Both the position numbers and the translations under genes were made by a program. 64,000 nt of DNA from Chitinophaga sancti (GTDB lineage: Bacteria > Bacteroidota > Bacteroidia > Chitinophagales > Chitinophagaceae): positions 3,348,001-3,412,000 of the forward strand of contig NZ_CP139972.1 in the NCBI RefSeq assembly GCF_034424315.1, written 5' to 3'. This document shows, piece after piece, positions 49,223 through 58,374 of this stretch. Under the pieces are notes generated by a model. The model was not told where the DNA came from. It made no database searches and worked only from the letters and a program-made list of their open reading frames with translations. Every line of letters starts with the position of its first letter. Position 1 is the first letter of the stretch.

Positions 49223-49825
49223 TTAACGTTTTATCCACATTTTAAGAAGCATATCATCAGAAGCGTCTACCAGTTGATAACTATCCGGTACCTCATCTCC
49301 CATACTATAATAGGTGACTAAGCGGGTACCTGCAACCCTTTGATCCATTATATCCTGCATATAGCGGGTATAATAATCATAAAGATCTGGTGAATAATTT
49401 AGCTGCTGGTCAATACCGTCTTCCGGTTTCAGATGTTCGAAAAATGCATTGTAAAAGTAAAAACTATCATATTGGTTTGCATTGAAACGGGTGAAGTTGC
49501 CACATATAAAACTGGCATTCTCCACCTTCAATACTTCTTTGGCGGTCCTGGCATACAGATACAGCTCTTCTCGTTGTTCTATTCCGTAAAAATAAGAATC
49601 CGGGTGAAAATGTGCCCCTATCAGGCAGAATTTACCAACTCCACTACCTATATCCAGGATCTTTGTGCCTGGTTTGTGAGCCAGAAATGCAGCAGATGCC
49701 ACGGCAATCTGAAACGGTGTCCAGTGCCTCTTTGACAGTTGTTGCATCCCTTGTGGATAGATTTGGTCAAAGGCATCATCAGAAGTAAACATTTGCGTAT
49801 TTAAACGCGAATCACTCATAAGCAT
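49223..49825 (-). CDS. Class I SAM-dependent methyltransferase
   Basis: 200 residues. The SAM motif is ILDIGSGVGKFCLIGAHFHP, followed by FYGIEQREELYLYARTAKEV and a post-core FYFYNAFFEHLKPEDG. Met3 or Met1 could be the start. Substrate unknown. Confidence 0.82.
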   Translation of the reverse strand: MLMSDSRLNTQMFTSDDAFDQIYPQGMQQLSKRHWTPFQIAVASAAFLAHKPGTKILDIGSGVGKFCLIGAHFHPDSYFYGIEQREELYLYARTAKEVLKVENASFICGNFTRFNANQYDSFYFYNAFFEHLKPEDGIDQQLNYSPDLYDYYTRYMQDIMDQRVAGTRLVTYYSMGDEVPDSYQLVDASDDMLLKMWIKR

Positions 49826-49968
49826 TCCGGTGTCAAAGTTAGTTCGATTATAGCAGAAAACATATATAAATAGCGCAAAAAATTGTCAGAATTAGGGTAA
49901 TATTCTACTTGAATTTAAGAAGTGAATCATTATAGTTTCCAGTTTTCTCTAAATAAGGCCTGAAAAAA

Positions 49969-50772
49969 TTAGTCTTTAGCATTTACCAGGTAAAACAGCG
50001 CATTAAGAATGAACCTGTTCTGATCGGGGCTGGAAAAAGTATAAGATAATTCCTTATTAGTACCATGCTCGTAATCAATGTCATTATGGCCCATATTCAT
50101 ATAGACCATTTTATAGTGCTGATTTGTCCATGCAACGGGATAGTACCCGCTATGCCATATTTCATTTGGCTTGGGGCCGGTACCTAATGGAAAACTGGCC
50201 GGATCGATAGATAATAAGATCCTGATATCCTTGTTTCTACGGAGGTCGTTGGACCATCTATACCATTCATTCGGCGCAGACCGGAAGGTATCCGGCAGTT
50301 CCTGCACAATTTTATGCTCCCTGTGCTCCACCCTTAATACGGCAGCAGCAGGCCGCCAGGTATTGCTAACAAAAGTACCTGAGCCCAGGAAGGTATTATG
50401 ATACCAGTTCCAATCCTGGTTATAAGCAGAAGGCGTCAATGCAAAGGCGGAAAAGTGAAAACCCATCCAGGCCCCGCCACGTTCCATATATTTTTGAAAA
50501 TCAGCTCTTTGAGCAGGATCTTCCGGACGGGTGTCCAGGAAGAGGACCACATTATACTTAGATAAGGTATCCAGGTTGCACTTGCTCCAGTCGTTGGTAG
50601 CATCGTAGGTCCAGTTGTATTTGGAAAGGGTGGCAGGGAACCATTTATTGGCTTCATGAACAAAGCTGATATGGGCCTGGTCTTCTTTGGCAGTATAAAA
50701 GGCAAGGATTTTCTGGGAGAAAGCAGCAGGAATGCTAAGGAGGCATGCTAAGAATAAGGTCGTTCTTTTCAT
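49969..50772 (-). CDS. ThuA-like domain exported protein
   Basis: 267 residues with a signal peptide (MKRTTLFLACLLSIPAAFSQ). The ThuA-type glutamine-amidotransferase-like fold is shown by ILAFYTAKEDQAHISFVHEA, YNVVLFLDTRPEDPAQRADF, GGAWMGFHFSAFA and VAWTNQHYKMVYMNMGHNDI. The family is linked to sugar metabolism in many Bacteroidota. It is divergent from the xanthine dehydrogenase operon. Confidence 0.87.
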   Translation of the reverse strand: MKRTTLFLACLLSIPAAFSQKILAFYTAKEDQAHISFVHEANKWFPATLSKYNWTYDATNDWSKCNLDTLSKYNVVLFLDTRPEDPAQRADFQKYMERGGAWMGFHFSAFALTPSAYNQDWNWYHNTFLGSGTFVSNTWRPAAAVLRVEHREHKIVQELPDTFRSAPNEWYRWSNDLRRNKDIRILLSIDPASFPLGTGPKPNEIWHSGYYPVAWTNQHYKMVYMNMGHNDIDYEHGTNKELSYTFSSPDQNRFILNALFYLVNAKD

Positions 50773-50828
50773 AGGTGGAATATAGTGAAGATTCGAAACT
50801 TATGTTTCATTAAATAGGCATTATAAGG

Positions 50829-50883
50829 TCACTATAAGGTCACTTCAATATCCTCGGGATATTGAAGTGACCTTATAGTGACA
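50829..50883. repeat. 26-bp perfect inverted repeat ahead of xdhA
   Basis: The left arm (50829-50854) begins GTCACTATAAGGTCACTTC; the right arm (50858-50883) is its exact complement; the loop is TCG. A partial direct repeat of AAGGTCACT precedes the left arm. No T-run follows, so it is not a standard terminator. It lies between divergent thuA-like and xdhA genes. Confidence 0.85.
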
Positions 50884-51004
50884 AAGAAGTGATGGAGAAA
50901 TGAAGAAGACAACCTATATCTTCACTGGGTATTTACTATGCTTGTCAGCACCCCCTACACCTATTTTCCTTTGAAAATTCCCCTTGGAATCCGGCTGCCT
51001 CAAA

Positions 51005-51035
51005 TTGCTTTTCTGCCATTTTTTTGCTATCTTCC
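51005..51035 (+). promoter_or_regulatory. Candidate promoter of the xdh operon
   Basis: TTG at 51005-51007 and TATCTTCC at 51028-51035 are 20 bases apart, close to the Bacteroidota -33/-7 pattern. The predicted RNA start near 51042 excludes the ATG at 50938 and supports the TTG start at 51055. Confidence 0.45.
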
Positions 51036-51054
51036 AATAAACCCGCATTCCCCA

Positions 51055-52461
51055 TTGCTACGCTTCATTCTCAATAATGATGACATTGGTACCTCCCTCC
51101 CCCCAGGTATGCTGCTGCTGGATTTTATCCGCTATCACCAACACCTGCCCGGTACCAAAACAGGTTGCAATGAAGGTGACTGCGGTGCCTGCACCATATT
51201 AGCCGGCGAACTGCAGGAGGGTACCATGCATTACCGCTCCTTCACCTCCTGCCTGACCCCTTTGGGGAATGTTCGCGGTAAACACGTGGTCACTATAGAA
51301 GGGATCAACCTCCCCCATTCCCTCACGGCCGTTCAATACGCCATGCAGGAATGTGCCGCTACCCAATGCGGTTTCTGCAGCCCCGGTTTTGTCATGTCCC
51401 TCACGGGATTTTGCCTGAGCCACAAAGCCCCCACCCTCAGCAATGCCATTGCCGCTATAGATGGTAATATCTGCCGCTGTACCGGTTATAAATCAATTGA
51501 AAGAGCCGCTGCCAGGATCACCCAAATCCTGGAAGCCCGTAATGGCACTACGCCGGCACAATTCGCAGCCGGAGCACAAATACTACCTGATTACTTTGTG
51601 GAGATCCCCGCCCGCCTGGCCGCTTTGCACAGCAGCCTGGAATCTGCCAACGACGTTGCCGCCCAGCCTATTGGCGGAGGAACCGATCTCTATGTACAGC
51701 AACACGATGCCCTGAAACTAAAGGCATTACGATTTCTGTATGACCAGCCCGCGCTCAAAGGCATCAGGCAGGAAAATAATAAATGCATAATGGGGGCAGC
51801 AACTACGGTTACTGAGCTCATGACATCGCCTATATTACAGGCCTACTTCCCTTACCTGAGTAAGTACCTGAAAAAGATCAGCTCTACCCAGATCAGGAAC
51901 ATGGCCACCCTCGCCGGCAATTTTGTAAACGCCTCCCCCATTGGCGACCTTTCTATCTTTTTCCTGGCCCTCGATGCAACACTCATTCTCAGCGATGGTC
52001 AAAAAGAAAGAGAACTCCCCCTCAGAAATTTTTTCAAAGGCTATAAACTACTGAACAAGTCTCCTGGTGAATACATCAGGGGATTGTGGTTTAATCTGCC
52101 TTCCCAACATACTTTGTTCAATTTTGAAAAGGTGAGCAAGCGCACCCACCTCGATATTGCCAGTGTAAATACGGCGATCAGCATCACGATGCATTACGAT
52201 ATGATTGACGAAATCCGCATCGCTGCAGGCGGGGTCGGGCCTGTACCTCTATTGCTAAAGGAAACAGCCCGGTTCATGAGAGGAAAACTAATGACCGAAT
52301 CACTGATCAGGGAAGCCAGCTTCCTATTGCAAACGGAAGTCAGCCCCATCTCCGATGCCAGAGGCACCGAAGATTACAAACGATTATTATTAGCGCAATT
52401 ATTCAAGGCCCATTTCATTACCCTGTTTCCACAACTGGAAACAGCCATCCTGATCCGATGA
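51055..52461 (+). CDS. xdhA: Xanthine dehydrogenase small subunit (2Fe-2S and FAD)
   Basis: The subunit carrying two 2Fe-2S clusters and FAD, passing electrons from the molybdenum subunit. The family N-terminus fits the TTG at 51055 (LLRFILNNDDIG, 468 aa); an ATG at 50938 would add 39 hydrophobic residues unlike the family. First cluster: GCNEGDCGACT plus a later Cys. Second cluster: TQCGFCSPGF and NICRCTGY. FAD domain: PIGGGTDLYVQQ and TLAGNFVNASPIGDLSIF. The stop overlaps the xdhB start by 4 bases. Confidence 0.92.
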   Translation: MLRFILNNDDIGTSLPPGMLLLDFIRYHQHLPGTKTGCNEGDCGACTILAGELQEGTMHYRSFTSCLTPLGNVRGKHVVTIEGINLPHSLTAVQYAMQECAATQCGFCSPGFVMSLTGFCLSHKAPTLSNAIAAIDGNICRCTGYKSIERAAARITQILEARNGTTPAQFAAGAQILPDYFVEIPARLAALHSSLESANDVAAQPIGGGTDLYVQQHDALKLKALRFLYDQPALKGIRQENNKCIMGAATTVTELMTSPILQAYFPYLSKYLKKISSTQIRNMATLAGNFVNASPIGDLSIFFLALDATLILSDGQKERELPLRNFFKGYKLLNKSPGEYIRGLWFNLPSQHTLFNFEKVSKRTHLDIASVNTAISITMHYDMIDEIRIAAGGVGPVPLLLKETARFMRGKLMTESLIREASFLLQTEVSPISDARGTEDYKRLLLAQLFKAHFITLFPQLETAILIR

Positions 52462-54755
52462 AAAATATAGACGCCGATACGCACCTCACAGGTACCTCTG
52501 TATACCTGGATGATTTACCTTTATTACAGGGTACGCTCTTCGCGGCGGCCTATGGCGCCCCTGTGGCACATGGTATCCTGCGCAGACTGGACATCAGCGA
52601 GGCTTTGCAGATACCGGGCCTTATACGAATTTTTACGGCGAAAGATATTCCCGGTGAAAACCAGATCGGTGGCATTATTCCGGATGAACCCCTCTTAGCA
52701 GATCATCATATTCATTTTGCAGGCATGCCCCTGGCACTCGTTGTAGCGCACAACCGGGATGCAGCAAGAGCTGCCGTAAAAAAGATCCAGGCAATTATTG
52801 ATCCCCTGGAAGTAATTACGAATCCAAGAATCGCACAGGCAAGAGGAGAACTGATCATGCCTCCCAAATCAGTGATACAGGGAGACACTGCCGAAGCATG
52901 GCCACGGTGCACGCACATCTTCGAAGGTGCCATTGACATCAACGGGCAGGAGCATCTCTATATTGAAACACAGGGAGCATACGCAATACCACAGGAACAT
53001 GGCGCACTAAAAGTATACTCTTCTACGCAGGGGCCTACTGCTGTACAAAGAACGATCGCGCGGGTATCAGGTATTCCCATGCACAGGATAGAGGTGGTTG
53101 TAACCCGCCTTGGCGGTGGGTTTGGCGGCAAAGAAGACCAGGCAAATACCTGGGCTGCGTTATGTGCATTGGCCGCACAACTGCTACATAGACCTGTAAA
53201 ATATGTCCTGCATAGGATGGAAGATATGACCATGACAGGAAAGCGGCATCCTTATATGGCGGATTTCAAAATCGGCCTGGATGCTGCATTGAAAATACTG
53301 GCTTATGAGGTTACTTTTTTCCAGAATGCAGGTGCCAGCGCAGACCTCTCTCCCGCTGTTCTGCAGCGAACTTTATTTCATTGTACCAATGCTTATTATA
53401 TACCAAACGTAAGTGCTACTGCGTATAGTTGTCGTACACATTTACCTCCGAATACAGCCTTCAGGGGTTTTGGCGGGCCACAGGGTATGTATGTGATAGA
53501 AGCCGCTATTGCCGCTGCTGCCACAGGTTTGCATATTGACAAAGCACAGATCCAAAGAGCGAATTTAATTCAGACAGGTGATGCATTTCCTTATGGGCAG
53601 ATAGCAGAAAGCGAAGCCGTTTCCAGCTGGCAAAAAGCGGAATCCCTGTATGAACCGGATAAAATCCGTGCGTCCATCCATGCTTTTAATGCAGCACATT
53701 CACTGGTTAAAAAAGGTATGGCATTGATGCCAATATGTTTTGGCATTTCTTTCACCAATACATTGATGAATAATGCCCGTTCACTGGTGCATATATACAG
53801 TGACGGCAGTGTGGGCATCAGTACAGGTGCTGTAGAAATGGGGCAGGGTGTGAATACAAAAATATTGCAGGTGGCTGCGCAGACTTTCGGCATTTCATAT
53901 GAGCGGGTAAAAATCAATGCGACCAGTACTTACACGGTGGCCAACACCTCTCCATCTGCGGCAAGTGCTACCACAGACCTGAATGGCAAAGCGACATTGA
54001 TTGCCTGCAATGCCCTGCTGGAAAGGTTATTGGACCTGATTGTAAAAGATCTTGGTGTTGAGCGTAAGTGTTTAAGTATCCAACAGGAAGTGGTGCTAAA
54101 TAATGGTGTGCCTACTGACTGGAACTGGGTACGTTTGGTGAATACCGCCTTTGTGCAAAGAGTGGCGCTTTCAGAAAATGGGCACTATGCTACACCTGTT
54201 ATTCATTATGATCCTATAAGCGGGAAAGGACATCCGTTTGCCTATCATGTGTACGGCACTGCGATCATTGAAGTGACCGTCGATTGCCTGCGTGGAACTT
54301 ATGAAACGGATAGCGTGAAAGTAGTGCATGATTTTGGCAGGAGCATGAACCCGGATATTGACAGGGGCCAGATTGAAGGGGGTATTGTGCAGGGTATAGG
54401 CTGGATGACCCTGGAAGAAGTGATCTATAATCAGGAGGGAAAATTGTTATCCAATGCCCTGTCCACCTACAAGGTACCAGATATTTATGCAGTGCCTAAA
54501 GAAATTCTCATTGAACACTTGCATACTGATATGGATAACCTGGCCATCTTTCGTTCCAAAGCGGTGGGAGAGCCACCACTCATGTATGGCATAGGTGCAT
54601 GGTTTGCTCTGCGGGATGCAATCCTGGCTTTCCGCCCGGATGCAGTACTCCCTTTTGTTGCACCCATGACACCGGAAAAAGTATTGATGGCATTGTATGC
54701 AAAACAGCCTGTTCCTGCTTATGAAGAAAAAGTTAGTCACCTGGGAATTGATTAG
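52458..54755 (+). CDS. xdhB: Xanthine dehydrogenase molybdopterin-binding subunit
   Basis: A 765-residue catalytic subunit oxidising hypoxanthine and xanthine to urate. Molybdopterin-site motifs: GGGFGGKED (219 onward), AFRGFGGPQG (~335) and EMGQGVNTKI. The catalytic base is E705 in AVGEPPLMYG. Its last ~30 codons (MTPEKVLMALYAKQPVPAYE) lie in the first copy of a 151-bp triplicated segment, and the true xdhC start copy lies two repeats further on. Confidence 0.94.
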   Translation: MKNIDADTHLTGTSVYLDDLPLLQGTLFAAAYGAPVAHGILRRLDISEALQIPGLIRIFTAKDIPGENQIGGIIPDEPLLADHHIHFAGMPLALVVAHNRDAARAAVKKIQAIIDPLEVITNPRIAQARGELIMPPKSVIQGDTAEAWPRCTHIFEGAIDINGQEHLYIETQGAYAIPQEHGALKVYSSTQGPTAVQRTIARVSGIPMHRIEVVVTRLGGGFGGKEDQANTWAALCALAAQLLHRPVKYVLHRMEDMTMTGKRHPYMADFKIGLDAALKILAYEVTFFQNAGASADLSPAVLQRTLFHCTNAYYIPNVSATAYSCRTHLPPNTAFRGFGGPQGMYVIEAAIAAAATGLHIDKAQIQRANLIQTGDAFPYGQIAESEAVSSWQKAESLYEPDKIRASIHAFNAAHSLVKKGMALMPICFGISFTNTLMNNARSLVHIYSDGSVGISTGAVEMGQGVNTKILQVAAQTFGISYERVKINATSTYTVANTSPSAASATTDLNGKATLIACNALLERLLDLIVKDLGVERKCLSIQQEVVLNNGVPTDWNWVRLVNTAFVQRVALSENGHYATPVIHYDPISGKGHPFAYHVYGTAIIEVTVDCLRGTYETDSVKVVHDFGRSMNPDIDRGQIEGGIVQGIGWMTLEEVIYNQEGKLLSNALSTYKVPDIYAVPKEILIEHLHTDMDNLAIFRSKAVGEPPLMYGIGAWFALRDAILAFRPDAVLPFVAPMTPEKVLMALYAKQPVPAYEEKVSHLGID

Positions 54756-55105
54756 TCGAAGCCTGCAACAGGGGATCCCCGTCATGCTGCTGTATGTAGT
54801 GCATATTTCTGCACCCATGACACCGGAGAAAGTATTGATAGCATTGTACGCAAAACAGCCTGTTCCTGCTTATGAAGAAAAAGTTAGTCACCTGGGAATT
54901 GATTAGTCGAAGCCTGCAACAGGGAATCCCCGTCATGCTGCTGTATGTAGTGCATATTTCTGCACCCATGACACCGGAGAAAGTATTGATAGCATTGTAT
55001 GCAAAACAGCCTGTTCCTGCTTATGAAGAAAAAGTTAGTCACCTGGGAATTGATTAGTCGAAGCCTGCAACAGGGGATCCCCGTCATGCTGCTGTATGTA
55101 GTGCA
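54660..55105 (+). repeat. 151-bp triplication of the xdhB-xdhC junction
   Basis: Copies begin at 54660, 54811 and 54962; the third ends at ~55105, where xdhC continues. Each copy contains the xdhB 3' end and the overlapping xdhC 5' end. Copies 2 and 3 share substitutions that copy 1 lacks (for example GGAGAAAG for GGAAAAAG). Two extra chimeric frames of 61 codons result (starts 54721 and 54872), joining the XdhC N-terminus to the XdhB C-terminus. Confidence 0.95.
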
Positions 55106-55991
55106 AAGTGATGGGAGTAGCCCGGGCAGACAAGGATTTTTCATGGCAGTAAATGCTGTGGGTGAAATGGCGGGTTCTATCGGAGGGGGAATCATGGAAC
55201 ATAAATTTGTTGAGATGGCGAAGGAACAGTTGACCCAGGAAGCGGAGCTGTCGACTGTACGCAGGCAGGTGCATGATAAAAGTAGTCCGAAAGACCAGAG
55301 TGGAATGATCTGCTCCGGGGCGCAAACGATCTTATTGTACCGTGTCCGATCGTGTGATGAACCCTTGATTCAACAGATTATTGATTGCCTGGTACATTTT
55401 AAAAAAGGAGTGTTAGCCCTCTCTCCTGCCGGATTGAACTTTTCTGCGGGAACCGGTAGTTTAAAGTTTATCATGCATGGGCCTGAGGATTGGAGCTATA
55501 CAGAACCCATGGGCTATAGAGATCATTTATACCTGGCAGGAGGCGGACATTGTTCCCTGGCTTTTTCCAGGATCATGTCTATGCTGGACTTTTATATTCA
55601 CGTTTATGATAACAGGCCTCAGCTGAATACCTTCCTTGAAAATGACTTTGCGCATGAAAAAATAATCGTGGAAGATTATAGTCTGCTGAAAGACCTGATC
55701 CCTGAAGGAGCGCATCATTATGTAGTGGTCATGACGATGGGCTACCGCAGTGATGATCTTGTGATCAGGGCCTTGCTGCATAAGCAATTCAGGTACCTGG
55801 GAGTGCTGGGGAGCCAGGCTAAAATAAAGCAGCTATTTGAGGAATATAAAGCAGCAGGGATCCCTGCGCAGGTATTGCACAATATTCATGCACCGATAGG
55901 TATGCCAATCAGCAGCCGGACCCCGGAGGAGATTGCGATCAGCATTGCGGCAGAGATCATCAGGGAGCGGAATAGGCCGGGGAACGGATGA
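55023..55991 (+). CDS. xdhC: XdhC/CoxI-family molybdenum cofactor maturation protein
   Basis: 322 residues from the ATG at 55023 (MKKKLVTWELISRSLQQGIP). XdhC proteins bind molybdenum cofactor and insert its sulfurated form into xanthine dehydrogenase. Two domains: XdhC_CoxI (~10-80; VMLLYVVQSDGSSPGRQGFF, SIGGGIMEHKF) and a Rossmann-like C-domain (LYLAGGGHCSLAFSRIMSML, YVVVMTMGYRSDDLVIRALL, GVLGSQAKIKQLFEEY). The start lies in the third repeat copy. The stop lies in the first unit of a 38-bp repeat. Confidence 0.92.
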   Translation: MKKKLVTWELISRSLQQGIPVMLLYVVQSDGSSPGRQGFFMAVNAVGEMAGSIGGGIMEHKFVEMAKEQLTQEAELSTVRRQVHDKSSPKDQSGMICSGAQTILLYRVRSCDEPLIQQIIDCLVHFKKGVLALSPAGLNFSAGTGSLKFIMHGPEDWSYTEPMGYRDHLYLAGGGHCSLAFSRIMSMLDFYIHVYDNRPQLNTFLENDFAHEKIIVEDYSLLKDLIPEGAHHYVVVMTMGYRSDDLVIRALLHKQFRYLGVLGSQAKIKQLFEEYKAAGIPAQVLHNIHAPIGMPISSRTPEEIAISIAAEIIRERNRPGNG

Positions 55992-56176
55992 TGGCGTAAC
56001 AAGGGTACGGCAGTGTTATTCCAGGATCACGGTGCTACAAGGGTACGGCGGTGTTACTCCCGGAGGATGGCGTAACAAGGGTACAGCAGTGTTACTCCCG
56101 GAGGATGGCGTAACAAGGGTACAGCAGTGTTATTCCTGGATGATGCCGCAACAAGGGTACTGCAGTACTATTCCCG
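55987..56176. repeat. Five tandem 38-bp units between xdhC and uricase gene
   Basis: Units start at 55987, 56025, 56063, 56101 and 56139, with a partial sixth. The conserved core is GTAACAAGGGTACAGCAGTG. Each full unit can fold GTAACA against TGTTAC. The array overlaps the last bases of both convergent genes. The uricase codons for its C-terminal residues are made from a unit. Confidence 0.9.
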
Positions 56177-57004
56177 GATCACGGTTCCTACAATGTAACC
56201 ATAGGGTTCATCTGTAGCAATGAACACTTCATTCTGATTGCTCATTCCAAATTGCTCCAGGTTAAAAAGAACATGGTGCTTATTGGGCATTTTCAAAGTG
56301 ATCTCTTTTACGGCAGGATAGGTTTCCAACACCGCTTCACCCATCGCAAAGAGCGTTTGTTGTACGGAGAGACTATTGTGACCGGCAAAAGTAGCCAGCA
56401 AGGTGGCACGGATATTATCAAATAAAACGCTGTAATCTTTGATGGCGCCTTTGTAGATCCAGCTGGCTTCACATTGTGTAGCAAAGATCCGGTCGCTGGT
56501 TTCCTTTAAGGTGGTGTAGGGATCTTTGATAAAATGCTCAAAACCGGAATCCGTTGTTTTGAGGATGAGCAGATCTGTAATACCACTGGTAATAGTAGTG
56601 GTGGCGGCATTGTAGATGACCTGAGTGGTCCGTTTTTCAGCGCCTCCACTGATGTAAGCATGTGGTGTGATCCTTGACCAGGCAGTTTCTGCAATTTCTA
56701 CCGTGGCAGTAGCCACCTGTTGCTGGGTATGAACAAAATGCTCTGCCAGGTGTAGTGCAAAGGCTTCTATGCTGGTGGTAAAATGTTCTTTGGCAAGGGC
56801 GTACACAGTATTCTTTTGTGTATCCGTTGGCAAGATCTTCGTGTTATCACCAAGTGTGTGGGCGGTTTCGAAATCGCCTTTCAGAGATACATTGACAGTG
56901 ATCTGTCTGAATTCATGGTGATCTGGGTGACGGATGATTTTGGACAATTGAACGGCGTTTTTGCCGTATGAGTTTTCGCCTAGTTTGATCATGATGGTTA
57001 ACAT
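56168..57004 (-). CDS. Urate oxidase (uricase)
   Basis: A cofactor-free oxidase turning urate into 5-hydroxyisourate with O2. 278 residues from the ATG at 57004; Met5 (MIKLGENSYGKNAVQLSKII) is an equally good start. The two T-fold halves carry the active-site block PTDTQKNTVYALAKEH, then FATQCEASWIY, and near the end NKHHVLFNLEQFGMSNQNEV. It is convergent with xdhC and divergent, by 53 bases, from allantoinase. Confidence 0.93.
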   Translation of the reverse strand: MLTIMIKLGENSYGKNAVQLSKIIRHPDHHEFRQITVNVSLKGDFETAHTLGDNTKILPTDTQKNTVYALAKEHFTTSIEAFALHLAEHFVHTQQQVATATVEIAETAWSRITPHAYISGGAEKRTTQVIYNAATTTITSGITDLLILKTTDSGFEHFIKDPYTTLKETSDRIFATQCEASWIYKGAIKDYSVLFDNIRATLLATFAGHNSLSVQQTLFAMGEAVLETYPAVKEITLKMPNKHHVLFNLEQFGMSNQNEVFIATDEPYGYIVGTVIRE

Positions 57005-57015
57005 TTACTTCTCTA

Positions 57016-57031
57016 ATTTAAAAAATTAAAT
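57016..57031. promoter_or_regulatory. Short palindrome in the uricase/allantoinase divergent gap
   Basis: ATTTAA-AAAA-TTAAAT lies in the 53-base gap between the two divergent starts. It may be an operator, but AT-rich sequence of this kind arises easily by chance. Confidence 0.3.
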
Positions 57032-57057
57032 GCCTATTTTTAAATAAGAACTCATAT

Positions 57058-58374
57058 ATGTTTGACCTGGCTATAAAAGGGAACCGTATTATTACGCCCG
57101 ATGGTATTCAACCGGCCGTGGTACTGATTAAGGATGGATTGATTGCAGATGTTGTCACTGTTATACCCGGCGATGCTGTTAGAAAAATACACGACATACA
57201 CGACAATGTACTGATGCCTGGCATCACTGATCCGCATGTACATATCAATGAACCCGGCAGGACTGAGTGGGAAGGCTTTACCACGGCTACCCGTGCTGCA
57301 CTTGCCGGGGGTATTACTACCCTGGTGGATATGCCGCTGAATGCGCATCCTGTTACCACTACGGTTGCTGCACTGGAAGCAAAGATCAGGGTCGCAAACC
57401 TGTTTACCAATTGCGGCTATTGGGGAGGTGTGGTTCCCGGCAATACCGATGAACTGGAACCCCTGATTGAGAAAGGTGTGTTAGGATTCAAAGCATTTCT
57501 CACCCATTCCGGTATTGATGATTTTCCCAATGTGCAGGAAGAAGATTTGAGAAAGGCGATGCCTATTATTGCAAAACATGGCTTACCCCTGTTAGTACAT
57601 TGTGAACTATCCAACCCAATGCCGGCATCGGTGGTAGGTACCTATGCTGCTTACCTGGATTCACGCCCTGCTGTATGGGAGGAAAATGCCATTGCCCTGA
57701 TGATCCGCTTATGCGAAGAGTTTCATTGCAGGGTGCATATCGTTCACCTGTCGGCAGCTTCGGCCCTGCCAAAGATCATCAAAGCCAGGGCAGCAGGATT
57801 GCCATTGACAGTAGAAACCGCCCAGCATTATTTATACTTCAACGCAGAAGGCATTCCGGAGGGTGATATGGCCTTTAAATGTGCGCCGCCTATACGTGAC
57901 CAGGAAAACAACGAACTGCTCTGGCAGGCCTTAAAATCGGGTATTATTGATATGGTGGCAACGGACCACTCTCCCAGTCCTGCAGATCTCAAAAAAGGAG
58001 GTTATATGGATGCATGGGGAGGCATTGCTTCTTTACAGTTAGCCCTACCCGCTTTATGGACCGCTGCCCGGCAAAGACAGGTGCCACTTACCAGGATTGC
58101 ACAATGGCTGTGTAGCGCACCGGCACTCCTGGCCGGTACCCACAAATACAAAGGGAAAATAGCAAAAGGATATGATGCTGACCTGGTGGTTTGGAACCCG
58201 GATCAGCCATTTACGGTCATTCCTGAAAACCTGCAACATAAACACCCCATTACCCCATATGCCCATGAAACCCTCTATGGGGTAGTACGGCAAACCTACC
58301 TCAAAGGGATAAAAGCATATGACCAGGGTTTATTCACAGCGACTCCACAGGGAGAAAATATTTTACGATCATGA
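57058..58374 (+). CDS. allB: Allantoinase
   Basis: A 438-residue amidohydrolase-superfamily enzyme opening allantoin to allantoate. Metal ligands H60 and H62 are in PHVHINEPGRTEW. The carboxylated Lys bridging two metals is K145 (GVLGFKAFL). Later ligands fit LLVHCELSN, VHIVHLSAA and the Asp of MVATDHSPS. First gene of a tight six-gene plus-strand run; 4-base overlap with the next. Confidence 0.95.
   Translation: MFDLAIKGNRIITPDGIQPAVVLIKDGLIADVVTVIPGDAVRKIHDIHDNVLMPGITDPHVHINEPGRTEWEGFTTATRAALAGGITTLVDMPLNAHPVTTTVAALEAKIRVANLFTNCGYWGGVVPGNTDELEPLIEKGVLGFKAFLTHSGIDDFPNVQEEDLRKAMPIIAKHGLPLLVHCELSNPMPASVVGTYAAYLDSRPAVWEENAIALMIRLCEEFHCRVHIVHLSAASALPKIIKARAAGLPLTVETAQHYLYFNAEGIPEGDMAFKCAPPIRDQENNELLWQALKSGIIDMVATDHSPSPADLKKGGYMDAWGGIASLQLALPALWTAARQRQVPLTRIAQWLCSAPALLAGTHKYKGKIAKGYDADLVVWNPDQPFTVIPENLQHKHPITPYAHETLYGVVRQTYLKGIKAYDQGLFTATPQGENILRS

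Noticed and set aside
54697..55057. Two short frames joining XdhC N-terminus to XdhB C-terminus
   Set aside because: They are by-products of the 151-bp triplication, not listed as genes; possible translation is discussed as a finding.
55933..56217. 94-codon repetitive frame after xdhC
   Set aside because: It is produced by reading the 38-bp tandem repeat; no start signal or homology.
57016..57031. Strong operator claim for the palindrome between uricase and allantoinase genes
   Set aside because: The sequence is only A and T, so symmetry by chance is likely; kept as a low-confidence site only.
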